NCBI RefSeq assembly: GCF_009696575.1
Contig: NZ_VULQ01000001.1
Location: forward strand, 1-64,000
Source of the DNA: Anaerococcus porci
Lineage (GTDB): Bacteria; Bacillota; Clostridia; Tissierellales; Peptoniphilaceae
Length of the DNA stretch: 64,000 nucleotides
Direction: 5' to 3'
The notes under the pieces were generated by a model, which was not told where the DNA came from, did not search any database, and worked only from the letters and a program-made list of their open reading frames with translations. This document shows positions 54,673-63,079 of this stretch, piece after piece. The position numbers were made by a program, and so were the translations under genes. How positions within the stretch are numbered: the first letter of the stretch is position 1; each line of letters opens with the position of its first letter.

Positions 54673-55440
54673 ATGAAATTAAAATATAATATAGATTTTG
54701 TTGAAGATAAGTATATTAAATCTAATTTAAAAAAAGCTATATCAGTTTTAGAAAAATCTTTCTATACACACAAAGAAGTTTCTAGCTTTTTTTTGAATCC
54801 ATTTGAAATTAAGATTATTAAAGATATAGCACGATTAAATAGTATTGATATAGTATTTCTTTCTCCTAATATAAAAAGTGAAAGAAAGATATTTATAGCA
54901 AATCCTTACTCTTCAAATCTTAATAGTAAGGACTATTTCAGTGTCTTAGAATTTACTCACAAAGATATAAGACATCCAGATGTTTTAGGATCACTTATGA
55001 ATTTAGGTCTTGAAAGAAATGATATAGGAGATATATTCATAGAATATGGTATTTGTGAATTTGTAATTTTAAATAAAGAGAAAAATTTTGTTAAATTTAA
55101 TCTTAGTAAAATAAAAGATGAAAGTATAAATCTTAAATTTAAAGAAGATAATACTATGCAAAACTTAGATATTGAATATAATGAATTTATGGGATTTGTT
55201 TCTTCGCTTAGACTTGATAATATAATCTCCGAACTAATTAATCTTTCAAGAGCTAAAGCTAAGAATATAATTAGCAGAAGGTTAGTTAAAATTGATTATC
55301 AAACTATAGATAATCCATCAAAGGAAGTTCAAGAGGGTAGTCTTATATCTATTAGGTCTTATGGAAGATTTATCTTTGATGAAATTAAAGGATTAAGTAA
55401 AAAGGGAAATTATCGAATAAAGTATAGGAAGTACAAATGA
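54673..55440 (+). CDS. ylmH: YlmH-type S4-domain RNA-binding protein
   Basis: 255 residues. The YlmH hallmark HPDVLGSLMNLGLERNDIGD is present (about 98-117), and the C-terminal S4 domain includes DNIISELINLSRAKAKNIIS. YlmH homologues bind ribosomal complexes and are implicated in rescue of stalled 50S-peptidyl-tRNA and in division clusters. No good ribosome site precedes the ATG at 54673, which lies just beyond the hairpin. It overlaps lspA by four bases. Confidence 0.92.
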   Translation: MKLKYNIDFVEDKYIKSNLKKAISVLEKSFYTHKEVSSFFLNPFEIKIIKDIARLNSIDIVFLSPNIKSERKIFIANPYSSNLNSKDYFSVLEFTHKDIRHPDVLGSLMNLGLERNDIGDIFIEYGICEFVILNKEKNFVKFNLSKIKDESINLKFKEDNTMQNLDIEYNEFMGFVSSLRLDNIISELINLSRAKAKNIISRRLVKIDYQTIDNPSKEVQEGSLISIRSYGRFIFDEIKGLSKKGNYRIKYRKYK

Positions 55441-55904
55441 TTTACACAATAATTATAATACTAGGAATTTTATTAGACAGAATTACTAAAGTATATGCTA
55501 AAAATATTTTTATAGAAAATCCTGTCTATACTAAGCTTATAAATTTAATATATTTAGAAAATAAGGGTGCTGCCTTTGGTATTTTACAAAACAAGAGGAT
55601 GTTTTTTATAATTCTTACCTTAGTTGTAGTTACTTATCTACTTTATTATTTTATTAAAAATGTAAAAACAAATCCAAAATTATTAAATATTGCCTTATCA
55701 CTTATAATATCAGGAGCTATAGGAAATTTTTATGATAGATTGATACACTCATATGTAGTAGATTTTATTGAATTTTCATTTATTAATTTTCCAATATTTA
55801 ACATCGCTGATATTTTAGTTACAATGGGATCATTTCTTTTAATTGTATTTATTATTTTTGGAGAAATGGATGGTGAAAAAAATGTCAGTAGTATTAGGAA
55901 ATGA
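55437..55904 (+). CDS. lspA: Lipoprotein signal peptidase (LspA)
   Basis: Cleaves prolipoproteins after lipidation. 155 residues, four membrane helices. Catalytic Asp pair in GAIGNFYDRLIH (first) and FPIFNIADILV (second); LENKGAAFGIL is the third signature. Its 3' end overlaps the ung start region. The lipoprotein at 34132 is a likely substrate. Confidence 0.96.
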   Translation: MIYTIIIILGILLDRITKVYAKNIFIENPVYTKLINLIYLENKGAAFGILQNKRMFFIILTLVVVTYLLYYFIKNVKTNPKLLNIALSLIISGAIGNFYDRLIHSYVVDFIEFSFINFPIFNIADILVTMGSFLLIVFIIFGEMDGEKNVSSIRK

Positions 55905-56565
55905 TTGGGATGAAATATTGAAAGATGAATGGACTAAGGATTACTATTTAAATTTGAGAAAAAATCTTATAAAAGAATACAAAAATTATACCATTTATCC
56001 CAATATGTATGATATATTTAATGCCTTAAAAAAGGTATCATATGAGGATAGCAAAGTTGTTATAATAGGTCAAGACCCATATCATGGAAAAGGTCAAGCT
56101 CATGGTTTTTCTTTTTCTGTTAGGAAAGGTATAGCTATACCACCATCTCTTTTAAATATATATAAAGAGTTAGCAGATGATCTTTCTCTTTATATACCAA
56201 ATCATGGAAACTTAGAGAAGTGGGCTGATCAAGGAGTTTTATTATTAAATTCAGTATTAACTGTTAGGGCTGGTTTTGCTAATTCACATAAGGATTTGGG
56301 ATGGTCTATACTAACTGATAATATAATAAAAAAATTAAATGAAAAAAATGAACCATTGGTTTTTATCTTATGGGGTAAATTTGCTCAATCAAAAGAAGTA
56401 TATTTAACAAATCCAATGCATTTAATAATAAAAAGTCCTCACCCATCACCTTTTTCAGCACACAGAGGATTTTTTGGTTCAAAACCATTTTCAAGAACAA
56501 ATAAATTTTTAGAAGAAAACAATTTAAAACCAATTGATTGGCAAATAGAGAACCTAGAATTATAA
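55882..56565 (+). CDS. ung: Uracil-DNA glycosylase (family 1)
   Basis: Removes uracil from DNA. About 227 residues. Catalytic Asp in IIGQDPYHGKGQAHGFSFSV, the minor-groove loop HPSPFSAHRGFFGSKPF with catalytic His. The start is uncertain: 55882 gives the typical MSVVLGNDW N-terminus; 55870 has a better GGAG spacing and adds four residues. The last codons (IENLEL, stop) lie in a 36-bp perfect palindrome and overlap the convergent gene by six bases. Confidence 0.95.
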   Translation: MSVVLGNDWDEILKDEWTKDYYLNLRKNLIKEYKNYTIYPNMYDIFNALKKVSYEDSKVVIIGQDPYHGKGQAHGFSFSVRKGIAIPPSLLNIYKELADDLSLYIPNHGNLEKWADQGVLLLNSVLTVRAGFANSHKDLGWSILTDNIIKKLNEKNEPLVFILWGKFAQSKEVYLTNPMHLIIKSPHPSPFSAHRGFFGSKPFSRTNKFLEENNLKPIDWQIENLEL

Positions 56566-56580
56566 TTCTAGGTTCTCTAT
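56545..56580. terminator. 36-bp perfect palindrome at convergent gene ends, probable bidirectional terminator
   Basis: Bases 56545-56562 and 56563-56580 are exact reverse complements (18 + 18, no spacer). The palindrome holds the last codons and stops of ung (+) and the YprB-like gene (-), so both proteins end with the same six residues, IENLEL. In RNA from either strand it would form a long hairpin. There is no long U-run, so termination strength is uncertain. Confidence 0.75.
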
Positions 56581-57477
56581 AATTAGCGATTTAACTATAT
56601 TTAAGATATTAGCTATGTTATATACACCATCTTCCATTATAGTAATAAGATTTTTATCTATTTTATAGCTATTTTTATTTTCTATATTAAAATTATTTAT
56701 AGTTACAAAGCCTTGTGCATTTTTTGAAATATTTCCATATAAAACCAATAAATCTAATTCTATTTTTTTATAATTGGTTTTTAAAATATAATTACTTGAT
56801 GAAAAATAGGAATTGAGAAAAGTTTTATTAGATCTCAAAATGATTTTAGCCACATTATTGTCAATATTAGCATTATCTATATATATAATATAATCATTTA
56901 TATTAATTGAAAGTTTTTTATTTATTATCTCACCAATATTAGCTAGAGATTCTGTAGCGATCAGATCATTCTTATTATGGATTAAAATAGGCCAAGGTTT
57001 ATTCCTTGATTTTAGATCATTATTTAATTTACTTATAACCTTATACCTAGATGGATCATTTCTAAAAATTCCAATTCTTTTTTCCATATCCATAAGCTTC
57101 ATTGAATCCAAGGAAAGAAATTTACGTTTTGATTTAATTAGTTTATATAGATCTAAGCAATTAGGCCATATAGGATTTAAATTATGGTATTCAAGCCTTA
57201 TATTTAGAAAGGGAATATCAAATATATCACCATTATAAGTTATCACTTTTTTATTTTTTACTTTTTTAAGATAAATTTTTAATAATTTAATCTCTTCCTT
57301 ATCTGTTTTTGCAAAATATTGATCTATATAAAAATCATTTCTTTTATTATCAAAATATATAAGACCTAAGACAACCAAATTTTCGAATTGGGCATTAAGT
57401 CCAGTAGTTTCTATATCTAAAATCAATTCATCTTTATCTATATTCTTCTTTTTATATCTATATCTAACATTAAGCAT
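56560..57477 (-). CDS. YprB-like RNase H-fold 3'-5' exonuclease
   Basis: 305 residues. N-terminal half (about 15-175) is an RNase_H_2/YprB domain: LILDIETTGLNAQFENLVVL carries the DxE catalytic pair, ITYNGDIFDIPFLNIRL the next Asp. The C-terminal part has no recognised domain. Bacillus YprB-type proteins are predicted nucleases. The start at 57477 has no ribosome site; a TATAAT -10 is only six bases upstream on the minus strand, suggesting a leaderless mRNA. It converges on ung with a six-base overlap. Confidence 0.8.
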   Translation of the reverse strand: MLNVRYRYKKKNIDKDELILDIETTGLNAQFENLVVLGLIYFDNKRNDFYIDQYFAKTDKEEIKLLKIYLKKVKNKKVITYNGDIFDIPFLNIRLEYHNLNPIWPNCLDLYKLIKSKRKFLSLDSMKLMDMEKRIGIFRNDPSRYKVISKLNNDLKSRNKPWPILIHNKNDLIATESLANIGEIINKKLSININDYIIYIDNANIDNNVAKIILRSNKTFLNSYFSSSNYILKTNYKKIELDLLVLYGNISKNAQGFVTINNFNIENKNSYKIDKNLITIMEDGVYNIANILNIVKSLIIENLEL

Positions 57478-57483
57478 AAAATC

Positions 57484-57492
57484 ATTATACCA
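57484..57492 (-). promoter_or_regulatory. Extended -10 promoter of the YprB-like gene, leaderless
   Basis: On the minus strand TGGTATAAT occupies 57492-57484, followed by GATTTT and then the ATG. The expected start point, seven bases past the -10, falls on or next to the A of the start codon. No convincing -35 is seen. Confidence 0.5.
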
Positions 57493-57496
57493 ATAT

Positions 57497-57525
57497 TTGA
57501 TTTTATATGCTTGTAATTATATAAT
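57497..57525 (+). promoter_or_regulatory. Promoter of the cysteine desulfurase-thiI operon
   Basis: TTGATT (57497-57502), 17-bp spacer, TATAAT (57520-57525). A start near 57532 gives a short leader with AAAAGGAG before the ATG at 57550. It is back to back with the extended -10 of the divergent gene. Confidence 0.75.
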
Positions 57526-57549
57526 AAACTAGTTAAAAGGAGTGATAAT

Positions 57550-58668
57550 ATGATTTATTTAGATAATGCAGCAACAACAAGAATGTATGATGAAGTAATA
57601 GATATTGAAAAAGAATTTGAAAGAAATTATTTTGCTAATCCATCTGCTTTACATAGTTTTGGAATGGAAGTTGAAGAAAAAGTTAAGGAAAGTAGAAAAT
57701 TTATTGCAGACTATATTGGTTCAGACGAGAATGAAATATTTTTTACTAAAGGAGCTACAGAGTCTAACAATATTATTATAAATTCCTTTAAATCTTCTGA
57801 AAATACTGCAATAACATCAAAACTTGAACATGCATCTGTAATTGATACATTTAATAATACCCAATTTAAGGAAGTTAAATTAGTAGATAATGATAATTTT
57901 GGTTTTATTGATATAAAAAATTTGGAAAATTTAGTTGATGATAAAACCAATCTTATTTCTCTTATATATGTTCAAAACGAGATAGGCACAATTCAAAATG
58001 TTAAAAAAATAAATGAAGTGATAAGAAATAAAAATAAGAATGTATTCATTCACTTAGATGCTACTCAAGCTTTAGGTAAAATTGATTGTAATGTGAAAAA
58101 TTTAGGTGTTGATGCCCTAAGCTTCTCGTCTCATAAAATACATGGCCCTAAAGGAATAGGTGGGCTATATATAAATAAGAAAAAATTAGGTAAAATTAAA
58201 ACTTATTTATTTGGTGGAAGACAAGAACTTGTTTCATCAGGCACACTTAATGCACCTGCTATATATGCATTTTATAAAGCACTTAGTTTGTCAAAAGAAA
58301 AAGAGGATATAGATTATGTAAAAAAACTTAATTTATACCTAAGAAATAAAGTTATGGATAATATTGAAAATATCCATGTTAATTCCAGCATAGAGAATTC
58401 AAGCCCATATATATTAAATATTAGTTTTGAAAAAATCAAATCTGAAATTTTACTTCATATGCTAGAAGAAGATAAAATTTATATATCAAGTGGCTCTGCA
58501 TGTTCCAAGGGTAAGGATAATAGAATACTTGATGCAATAGGATTAGATGATAAATATAAAGATGGTTCTATAAGATTTTCATTTTCAAGTGATATAAGTT
58601 TTGAAGATTTAGATAAAGTAGTAAGAAGTTTAAAGAAACATGTAGAAGAAATAAGGATGGTATTTTAA
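57550..58668 (+). CDS. Cysteine desulfurase (NifS/IscS-like), probably for ThiI
   Basis: PLP enzyme releasing sulfur from cysteine, 372 residues. MIYLDNAATTRM start, ATESNNIII, PLP Lys in SFSSHKIHGPKGIGGLY and the catalytic Cys in SSGSACSKGKDN. It overlaps thiI by one base (TAATG), matching the Bacillus NifZ-ThiI pair, where a dedicated desulfurase supplies ThiI for 4-thiouridine in tRNA. A role in iron-sulfur assembly cannot be excluded. Confidence 0.93.
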   Translation: MIYLDNAATTRMYDEVIDIEKEFERNYFANPSALHSFGMEVEEKVKESRKFIADYIGSDENEIFFTKGATESNNIIINSFKSSENTAITSKLEHASVIDTFNNTQFKEVKLVDNDNFGFIDIKNLENLVDDKTNLISLIYVQNEIGTIQNVKKINEVIRNKNKNVFIHLDATQALGKIDCNVKNLGVDALSFSSHKIHGPKGIGGLYINKKKLGKIKTYLFGGRQELVSSGTLNAPAIYAFYKALSLSKEKEDIDYVKKLNLYLRNKVMDNIENIHVNSSIENSSPYILNISFEKIKSEILLHMLEEDKIYISSGSACSKGKDNRILDAIGLDDKYKDGSIRFSFSSDISFEDLDKVVRSLKKHVEEIRMVF

Positions 58669-59834
58669 TGAATGATTTATTATCAGTAAGTTTTGGTGAA
58701 TTATTTTTAAAGGGTAAGAATCGAAATAAATTTTTTAAATCTGCTATCAATAATATAAAAAGAAATATTAAAGATATAGGTTATGATGATATGTATCTTG
58801 AAAGTTCAAAACTTTACATAAGTGCTGATAAGGAGAAATTTGATAGCTTAATTATAGAAATAAAAAAAGTATTTGGAATAATTTATATATCAAAAATAAA
58901 AAAATGTGATAAGGATATAAACAAGATAGAAGAAGCCACATCAGAAATTTTAGATAATATGGATTTAAAAGATAAAACATTTAAAGTAGAAACTAACAGA
59001 GTTGATAAGTCTTTTGATATACAATCTCCAGAACTATCTAGAATAATTGGTGCTTATATATTAAAGAAATATGCTAGTAAAAATAACCTTAGTGTCAATG
59101 TTCATAATCCTGATTTTAAAGTTTTCATTGATATAAAAAAATATGCTTATATTTATGCAGATAGAATAGAGGGAAATGGTGGTCTTCCTGTAGGCTCTAG
59201 TGGTAATGGTCTTCTACTTTTATCAGGAGGCATAGATTCTCCTGTTGCAGGGTATATGATGGCTAAAAGAGGAATGAAAATCAATTGTATTCATTTCCAT
59301 TCATATCCATTTACATCAAAAAGAGCTTTAAATAAGGCACTAGACCTTGCAAAAATCCTATCTCAGTATACTGGTGAAATGAAAGTATTTTCAATAAACA
59401 TGGCTGAAATATATAAAGCAATAAATAAAAATTGCAACAGAAATCAAACTACTATTTTATCTAGAAGATTTATGATGAGAATATCGGAAAAAATATGTCA
59501 AAAAAATAATTATGATGCCATAATTACGGGAGAAAGCTTAGGGCAGGTAGCAAGTCAAACATTAGAATCAATGAGCGTAATTGGAGATGCTACAAATTAT
59601 CAGATATTTAAGCCTCTTGTTGCCTTAGATAAGATAGAAATAATTAATAGAGCTATACATATGGGATCTTATGAGAAATCCATAGAGCCTTATGACGATT
59701 GCTGTTCAATATTTGCGCCATCGAACCCAATAACAAAACCTAAATTAAATTATATAAAAGATAGTGAAAAAAAATTATCTATAGAGAAATTAGAGTCTGA
59801 AGCTATTGAGAATATGGAAATATTTGACATTTAA
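58668..59834 (+). CDS. thiI: tRNA 4-thiouridylation enzyme ThiI
   Basis: Adenylates U8 of tRNA and adds sulfur. 388 residues. N-terminal ferredoxin-like and THUMP domains (about 1-165), then the PP-loop domain with LLLSGGIDSPVAGYMMAKRG. There is no C-terminal rhodanese domain, so sulfur must come directly from the neighbouring desulfurase, as in Bacillus. The gene ends one base before the -35 region of the L21 promoter. Confidence 0.95.
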   Translation: MNDLLSVSFGELFLKGKNRNKFFKSAINNIKRNIKDIGYDDMYLESSKLYISADKEKFDSLIIEIKKVFGIIYISKIKKCDKDINKIEEATSEILDNMDLKDKTFKVETNRVDKSFDIQSPELSRIIGAYILKKYASKNNLSVNVHNPDFKVFIDIKKYAYIYADRIEGNGGLPVGSSGNGLLLLSGGIDSPVAGYMMAKRGMKINCIHFHSYPFTSKRALNKALDLAKILSQYTGEMKVFSINMAEIYKAINKNCNRNQTTILSRRFMMRISEKICQKNNYDAIITGESLGQVASQTLESMSVIGDATNYQIFKPLVALDKIEIINRAIHMGSYEKSIEPYDDCCSIFAPSNPITKPKLNYIKDSEKKLSIEKLESEAIENMEIFDI

Positions 59835-59835
59835 T

Positions 59836-59864
59836 TTGACAAAAAATACAAATATTGGTAATAT
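59836..59864 (+). promoter_or_regulatory. Promoter of the rplU operon
   Basis: Perfect TTGACA (59836-59841), 17-bp spacer, TAATAT (59859-59864) with a TGG just before it. It begins just after the thiI stop. Expected start near 59871. Confidence 0.85.
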
Positions 59865-59870
59865 ATATAA

Positions 59871-59933
59871 GTAAACCGCTCAGTATGGGTTCTGATCACC
59901 TTGACTGGCGAGAATGTAAACAGGAGGTGTACT
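59871..59933 (+). promoter_or_regulatory. L21 leader, probable ribosomal-protein autoregulatory 5' UTR
   Basis: The 63-base leader between the promoter and the L21 start holds short complementary segments (for example GGTTCTGATCACC and the CCTTGACTGG region) and ends in AGGAGGTG. It is the position and general layout of the Firmicutes L21 leader motif, a structured UTR thought to bind a ribosomal protein and regulate the operon. Recognition is by context and partial resemblance. Confidence 0.6.
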
Positions 59934-60245
59934 ATGTACGCTATAATTAAGACAGGTGGAAAGCAATATAAAGTATCAGAAGGCGATTTAGTTAGAATTG
60001 AAAAACTTAATGCTGAAATAGGAGAAAATGTCAACTTTGAAGAAGTTCTTTTAGTTGAAAATAAGGGGGACCTAAAAGTTGGTACTCCAATACTAGAAAA
60101 TGCTAAGGTTGAAGCTACTGTAAAAGACCAAGCAAAAGACAAAAAAATTGTTGTATTTAAATACAGACCTAAAAAAGCATCTAAGACTAAAAAAGGTCAT
60201 AGACAACCATATACTTTAGTGGAAATTAACAAAATTTCTTGCTAA
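59934..60245 (+). CDS. rplU: 50S ribosomal protein L21
   Basis: 103 residues. MYAIIKTGGKQYKVSEGDL and the C-terminal KYRPKKASKTKKGHRQPYT are canonical. Start at 59934 follows AGGAGGTG; the open frame reaching back to 59901 is leader sequence. TAATG overlap with prp. Confidence 0.98.
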   Translation: MYAIIKTGGKQYKVSEGDLVRIEKLNAEIGENVNFEEVLLVENKGDLKVGTPILENAKVEATVKDQAKDKKIVVFKYRPKKASKTKKGHRQPYTLVEINKISC

Positions 60246-60556
60246 TGATTGATGTTACTTTATTATTAAAAAATAAAAAAAAAATTGGATTTAAAATCCA
60301 AGGTCATGCAAATTTCGATGAGCATGGATTTGATATAGTTTGTGCAGCAGTATCAACGCTAGCTTATACATGCATTAATAGTCTTGATTTTTATAATTAT
60401 AATCTAGAATTTCATGATGATAATGATATAATGTGTGTAGTTGTAAAAAAAGCTAGTAGTCAAAGTAATGTTATTTTACAAACTTTTGAGATAGGTATAA
60501 AAACACTGCTTACAAATTATAGCGAATATATTAAATTAAACTATGAGGAGGTTTAG
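60245..60556 (+). CDS. prp: Ribosomal-processing cysteine protease Prp
   Basis: 103 residues. Cleaves the N-terminal extension of ribosomal protein L27 in Firmicutes. Catalytic His in [20 protein letters not shown] and Cys in the same segment. It lies between rplU and rpmA as in other Firmicutes; the L27 encoded next door carries the expected extension. Confidence 0.93.
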   Translation: MIDVTLLLKNKKKIGFKIQGHANFDEHGFDIVCAAVSTLAYTCINSLDFYNYNLEFHDDNDIMCVVVKKASSQSNVILQTFEIGIKTLLTNYSEYIKLNYEEV

Positions 60557-60557
60557 G

Positions 60558-60851
60558 ATGTTTTTAAACATTAATTTGCAAAGATTTTCTAGTAAAAAAG
60601 GGGTTTCTTCTTCAAAAAATGGTAGAGATTCCAATGCTAAAAGATTAGGTGTAAAAAGGGCAGATGGTCAAACTGTAAATGCAGGAACAATAATTGTTAG
60701 ACAAAGAGGAACAAAAATCCATCCAGGTAAAAATGTCAAAATTGGTGGAGATGATACTCTTTTTGCATCTATTGAAGGTGTTGTAAAATTTGAAAGAAAA
60801 GGTAAAAATAGAAAACAAGTTTCTGTATACCCAAAGCAAGACATTGCTTAA
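60558..60851 (+). CDS. rpmA: 50S ribosomal protein L27, with Prp-cleaved N-terminal extension
   Basis: 97 residues. The precursor begins [10 protein letters not shown] followed by [20 protein letters not shown]. The first ten residues match the Firmicutes extension (LNLQFF-like) that Prp removes before L27 enters the ribosome; cleavage is expected after Phe10. The start at 60558 has GAGGAGG upstream. A strong terminator follows. Confidence 0.97.
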   Translation: MFLNINLQRFSSKKGVSSSKNGRDSNAKRLGVKRADGQTVNAGTIIVRQRGTKIHPGKNVKIGGDDTLFASIEGVVKFERKGKNRKQVSVYPKQDIA

Positions 60852-60860
60852 TAGAGAACT

Positions 60861-60887
60861 AGCTTGCCATATGGCAAGCTTTTTTTA
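60861..60887 (+). terminator. Strong rho-independent terminator after rpmA
   Basis: AGCTTGCCAT and ATGGCAAGCT are perfect inverted halves (60861-60880), followed by seven or eight T. It separates L21-Prp-L27 from obg, though read-through is possible. Confidence 0.95.
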
Positions 60888-60905
60888 TAAAGAGGAAAAA
60901 TAGCT

Positions 60906-62189
60906 ATGATAGATTATGCTAAAATAGAACTTCATGCAGGAAATGGTGGGGATGGAGCTGTAGCTTTTAGAAGAGAAAAATATGAACCTACAGGAGGACC
61001 TGCTGGGGGAGATGGAGGAGATGGGGCTAATATTTACATAAAGGCAACCAATTCACTATCAACTCTTGAAGAATATAGATATAAAAGTAAATATAGGGCA
61101 GAAAATGGCGAAAATGGTATGGGTAAAAAGAGGTTCGGAAAAAAAGGTGAAGACCTTGTTTTATATGTACCAGTTGGAACAATAATTAGAGAAGTATCAA
61201 GTAATACAATAATTAAAGATTTAAAGAAAAATGGTGAGCAATTTCTAATAGCAAAGGGTGGTCGAGGTGGAAAAGGTAATGTTCATTACAAAACTTCAAC
61301 CAGACAGGCACCAAGATTTGCCCAAAAAGGAAGAAAAGGACAAAGTATAGAAGTAAGTTTAGAACTTAAAATTTTAGCCGATGTTGGGTTAGTAGGTCTA
61401 CCAAATGTTGGGAAATCTACTCTTATTTCAGTAATTACAAAAGCTAAACCTAAAATTGCTAATTATCATTTTACAACACTTGACCCAAATTTAGGTGTAG
61501 TAAAAGTGGATAAAGAAAGATCCTTTATAGTTGCGGATATACCTGGATTAATAGAAGGTGCTAATGAAGGACAAGGGCTTGGACATGACTTTTTAAAACA
61601 CATTCAAAGGTGTAAAATACTAATTCATTTAGTGGATATATCTGGTTTAGAAGGAAGAAATCCAATTGAAGATTTTAAATTAATAAATAAAGAATTGAAA
61701 CTTTATGATGAGAAACTTTCTGACAAATATCAAATAGTGGCTCTAAATAAGTCAGATCTTGATTATAATGAAAATTATAAAAAATTTGAAAATGAATTTA
61801 AAGATAAGTATAAAATATTTAAAATATCAGCAGCAACCACTCAAGGAATTAAAGAACTAATTGATGAAGTAACTAAAGTTCTTTCTAAAATTGATGAAGA
61901 AAAATATACTCTAGATGAAGAAATAAATGAAAGTTATTTACAAAACTACTATAATAAAAATATGGAAAATGGAAATCTCGAATTCTATAAGGAAGAAGGA
62001 ATTTACGTTTGTACTGGATATAGGATAGATAAGCTTTTAGAAAGAGTTAATTTAGATGATTATGATAGTAGAATGTATTTTGAAAAAAAACTTAGAGATA
62101 TGGGTGTTTTCGATAAATTTTTGGAAATGGGTATAGAAGAAGGAGACTCTGTTGCTATAGGTGATATAGTATTTGATTATTATGAGTAA
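60906..62189 (+). CDS. obgE: GTPase Obg (ObgE/CgtA)
   Basis: Ribosome-assembly and stress GTPase, 427 residues. The glycine-rich Obg fold (HAGNGGDGAVAFRREKY, GGPAGGDGGDG) is followed by the G domain with GLPNVGKSTLIS, DIPGLIEGA and NKSD, and a C-terminal OCT domain (about 345-425). AGAGG lies ahead of the ATG, after the rpmA terminator. Confidence 0.97.
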   Translation: MIDYAKIELHAGNGGDGAVAFRREKYEPTGGPAGGDGGDGANIYIKATNSLSTLEEYRYKSKYRAENGENGMGKKRFGKKGEDLVLYVPVGTIIREVSSNTIIKDLKKNGEQFLIAKGGRGGKGNVHYKTSTRQAPRFAQKGRKGQSIEVSLELKILADVGLVGLPNVGKSTLISVITKAKPKIANYHFTTLDPNLGVVKVDKERSFIVADIPGLIEGANEGQGLGHDFLKHIQRCKILIHLVDISGLEGRNPIEDFKLINKELKLYDEKLSDKYQIVALNKSDLDYNENYKKFENEFKDKYKIFKISAATTQGIKELIDEVTKVLSKIDEEKYTLDEEINESYLQNYYNKNMENGNLEFYKEEGIYVCTGYRIDKLLERVNLDDYDSRMYFEKKLRDMGVFDKFLEMGIEEGDSVAIGDIVFDYYE

Positions 62190-62198
62190 GGAGAATTT

Positions 62199-62486
62199 AT
62201 GCTAACAGGAAAACAAAGGTCACAGCTAAAAAGCTTAGCACATGATTTAAAGCCTATTATTAATATAGGCAAAAATTCACTAAGCGTAGAAGTTATTGAT
62301 GCTATAGATGAAGCTTTGGAAAAAAGAGAACTAATAAAGATTAAAATTTTAAATAATAACTTAGATGATAATAATGAAATAATTGATGAAGCTATTGAAA
62401 AGCTAAATTGTGAATTTGTTTCTCATTTAGGTAATATTTTTACTATTTATAGAAAAAGTAAAAATAATAATAAAATTAGCTTATAA
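62199..62486 (+). CDS. yhbY: YhbY-family ribosome assembly RNA-binding protein
   Basis: 95 residues, CRM-domain fold. Signature LTGKQRSQLKSLAHDLKPII and a GKNSLSVEVIDAIDEALEKR helix. Binds pre-50S rRNA. AAGGAG precedes the ATG. One-base overlap with nadD. Confidence 0.94.
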   Translation: MLTGKQRSQLKSLAHDLKPIINIGKNSLSVEVIDAIDEALEKRELIKIKILNNNLDDNNEIIDEAIEKLNCEFVSHLGNIFTIYRKSKNNNKISL

Positions 62487-63079
62487 TGAAAATCGGATTA
62501 TTTGGGGGGACATTTGATCCTATACATGTAGGCCATTTGATTGTTATGGAAAATTGTATAAATCTAATGGGACTGGATAAAATTTTTATTCTACCTAATT
62601 CTAATCCTCCTCATAAACTTAAAAATCATAAAAGTTCTACTGAAATTAGGGTAAAAATGGTTAAAGAGGCTATAAAAGATAATCCTAGAATAGAAATTAA
62701 TGATTATGATTATAAAGATAATAATATTCATTATACATTTCAAACCATAGAATACTTTGTTAATGCCTATAATGAAGATGAAATATTTTTTATTATGGGT
62801 GAAGATTCTTTTTTAGAAATTGAAACATGGAAAAACTATAAAAGAATTTTAGAAAATAATATTATAGTATTCAAGAGATATTCTGATGATGGTAAAAAAA
62901 TTAAAAATAAACTCAATCATTATAGTAAATTTAGAGATAATATTTTTATAATAGACAACTTGGTCGTTGATATTTCATCAAGTCTTATTAGAAAACTTGT
63001 AATGAATAAAAAAAGTATAAAATACCTAGTAACAGATGATGTGGAACTTATTATAAAAAAGAAGGATTTATATGTTTAA
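62486..63079 (+). CDS. nadD: Nicotinate-nucleotide adenylyltransferase
   Basis: Makes deamido-NAD from nicotinate mononucleotide and ATP. 197 residues. Nucleotidyltransferase motif FGGTFDPIHVGHLIV (HxGH), FILPNSNPPHK, MGEDSFLEIETW, and ISSSLIRKLV. TAATG overlap with yhbY and eight-base overlap with yqeK. Confidence 0.96.
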   Translation: MKIGLFGGTFDPIHVGHLIVMENCINLMGLDKIFILPNSNPPHKLKNHKSSTEIRVKMVKEAIKDNPRIEINDYDYKDNNIHYTFQTIEYFVNAYNEDEIFFIMGEDSFLEIETWKNYKRILENNIIVFKRYSDDGKKIKNKLNHYSKFRDNIFIIDNLVVDISSSLIRKLVMNKKSIKYLVTDDVELIIKKKDLYV

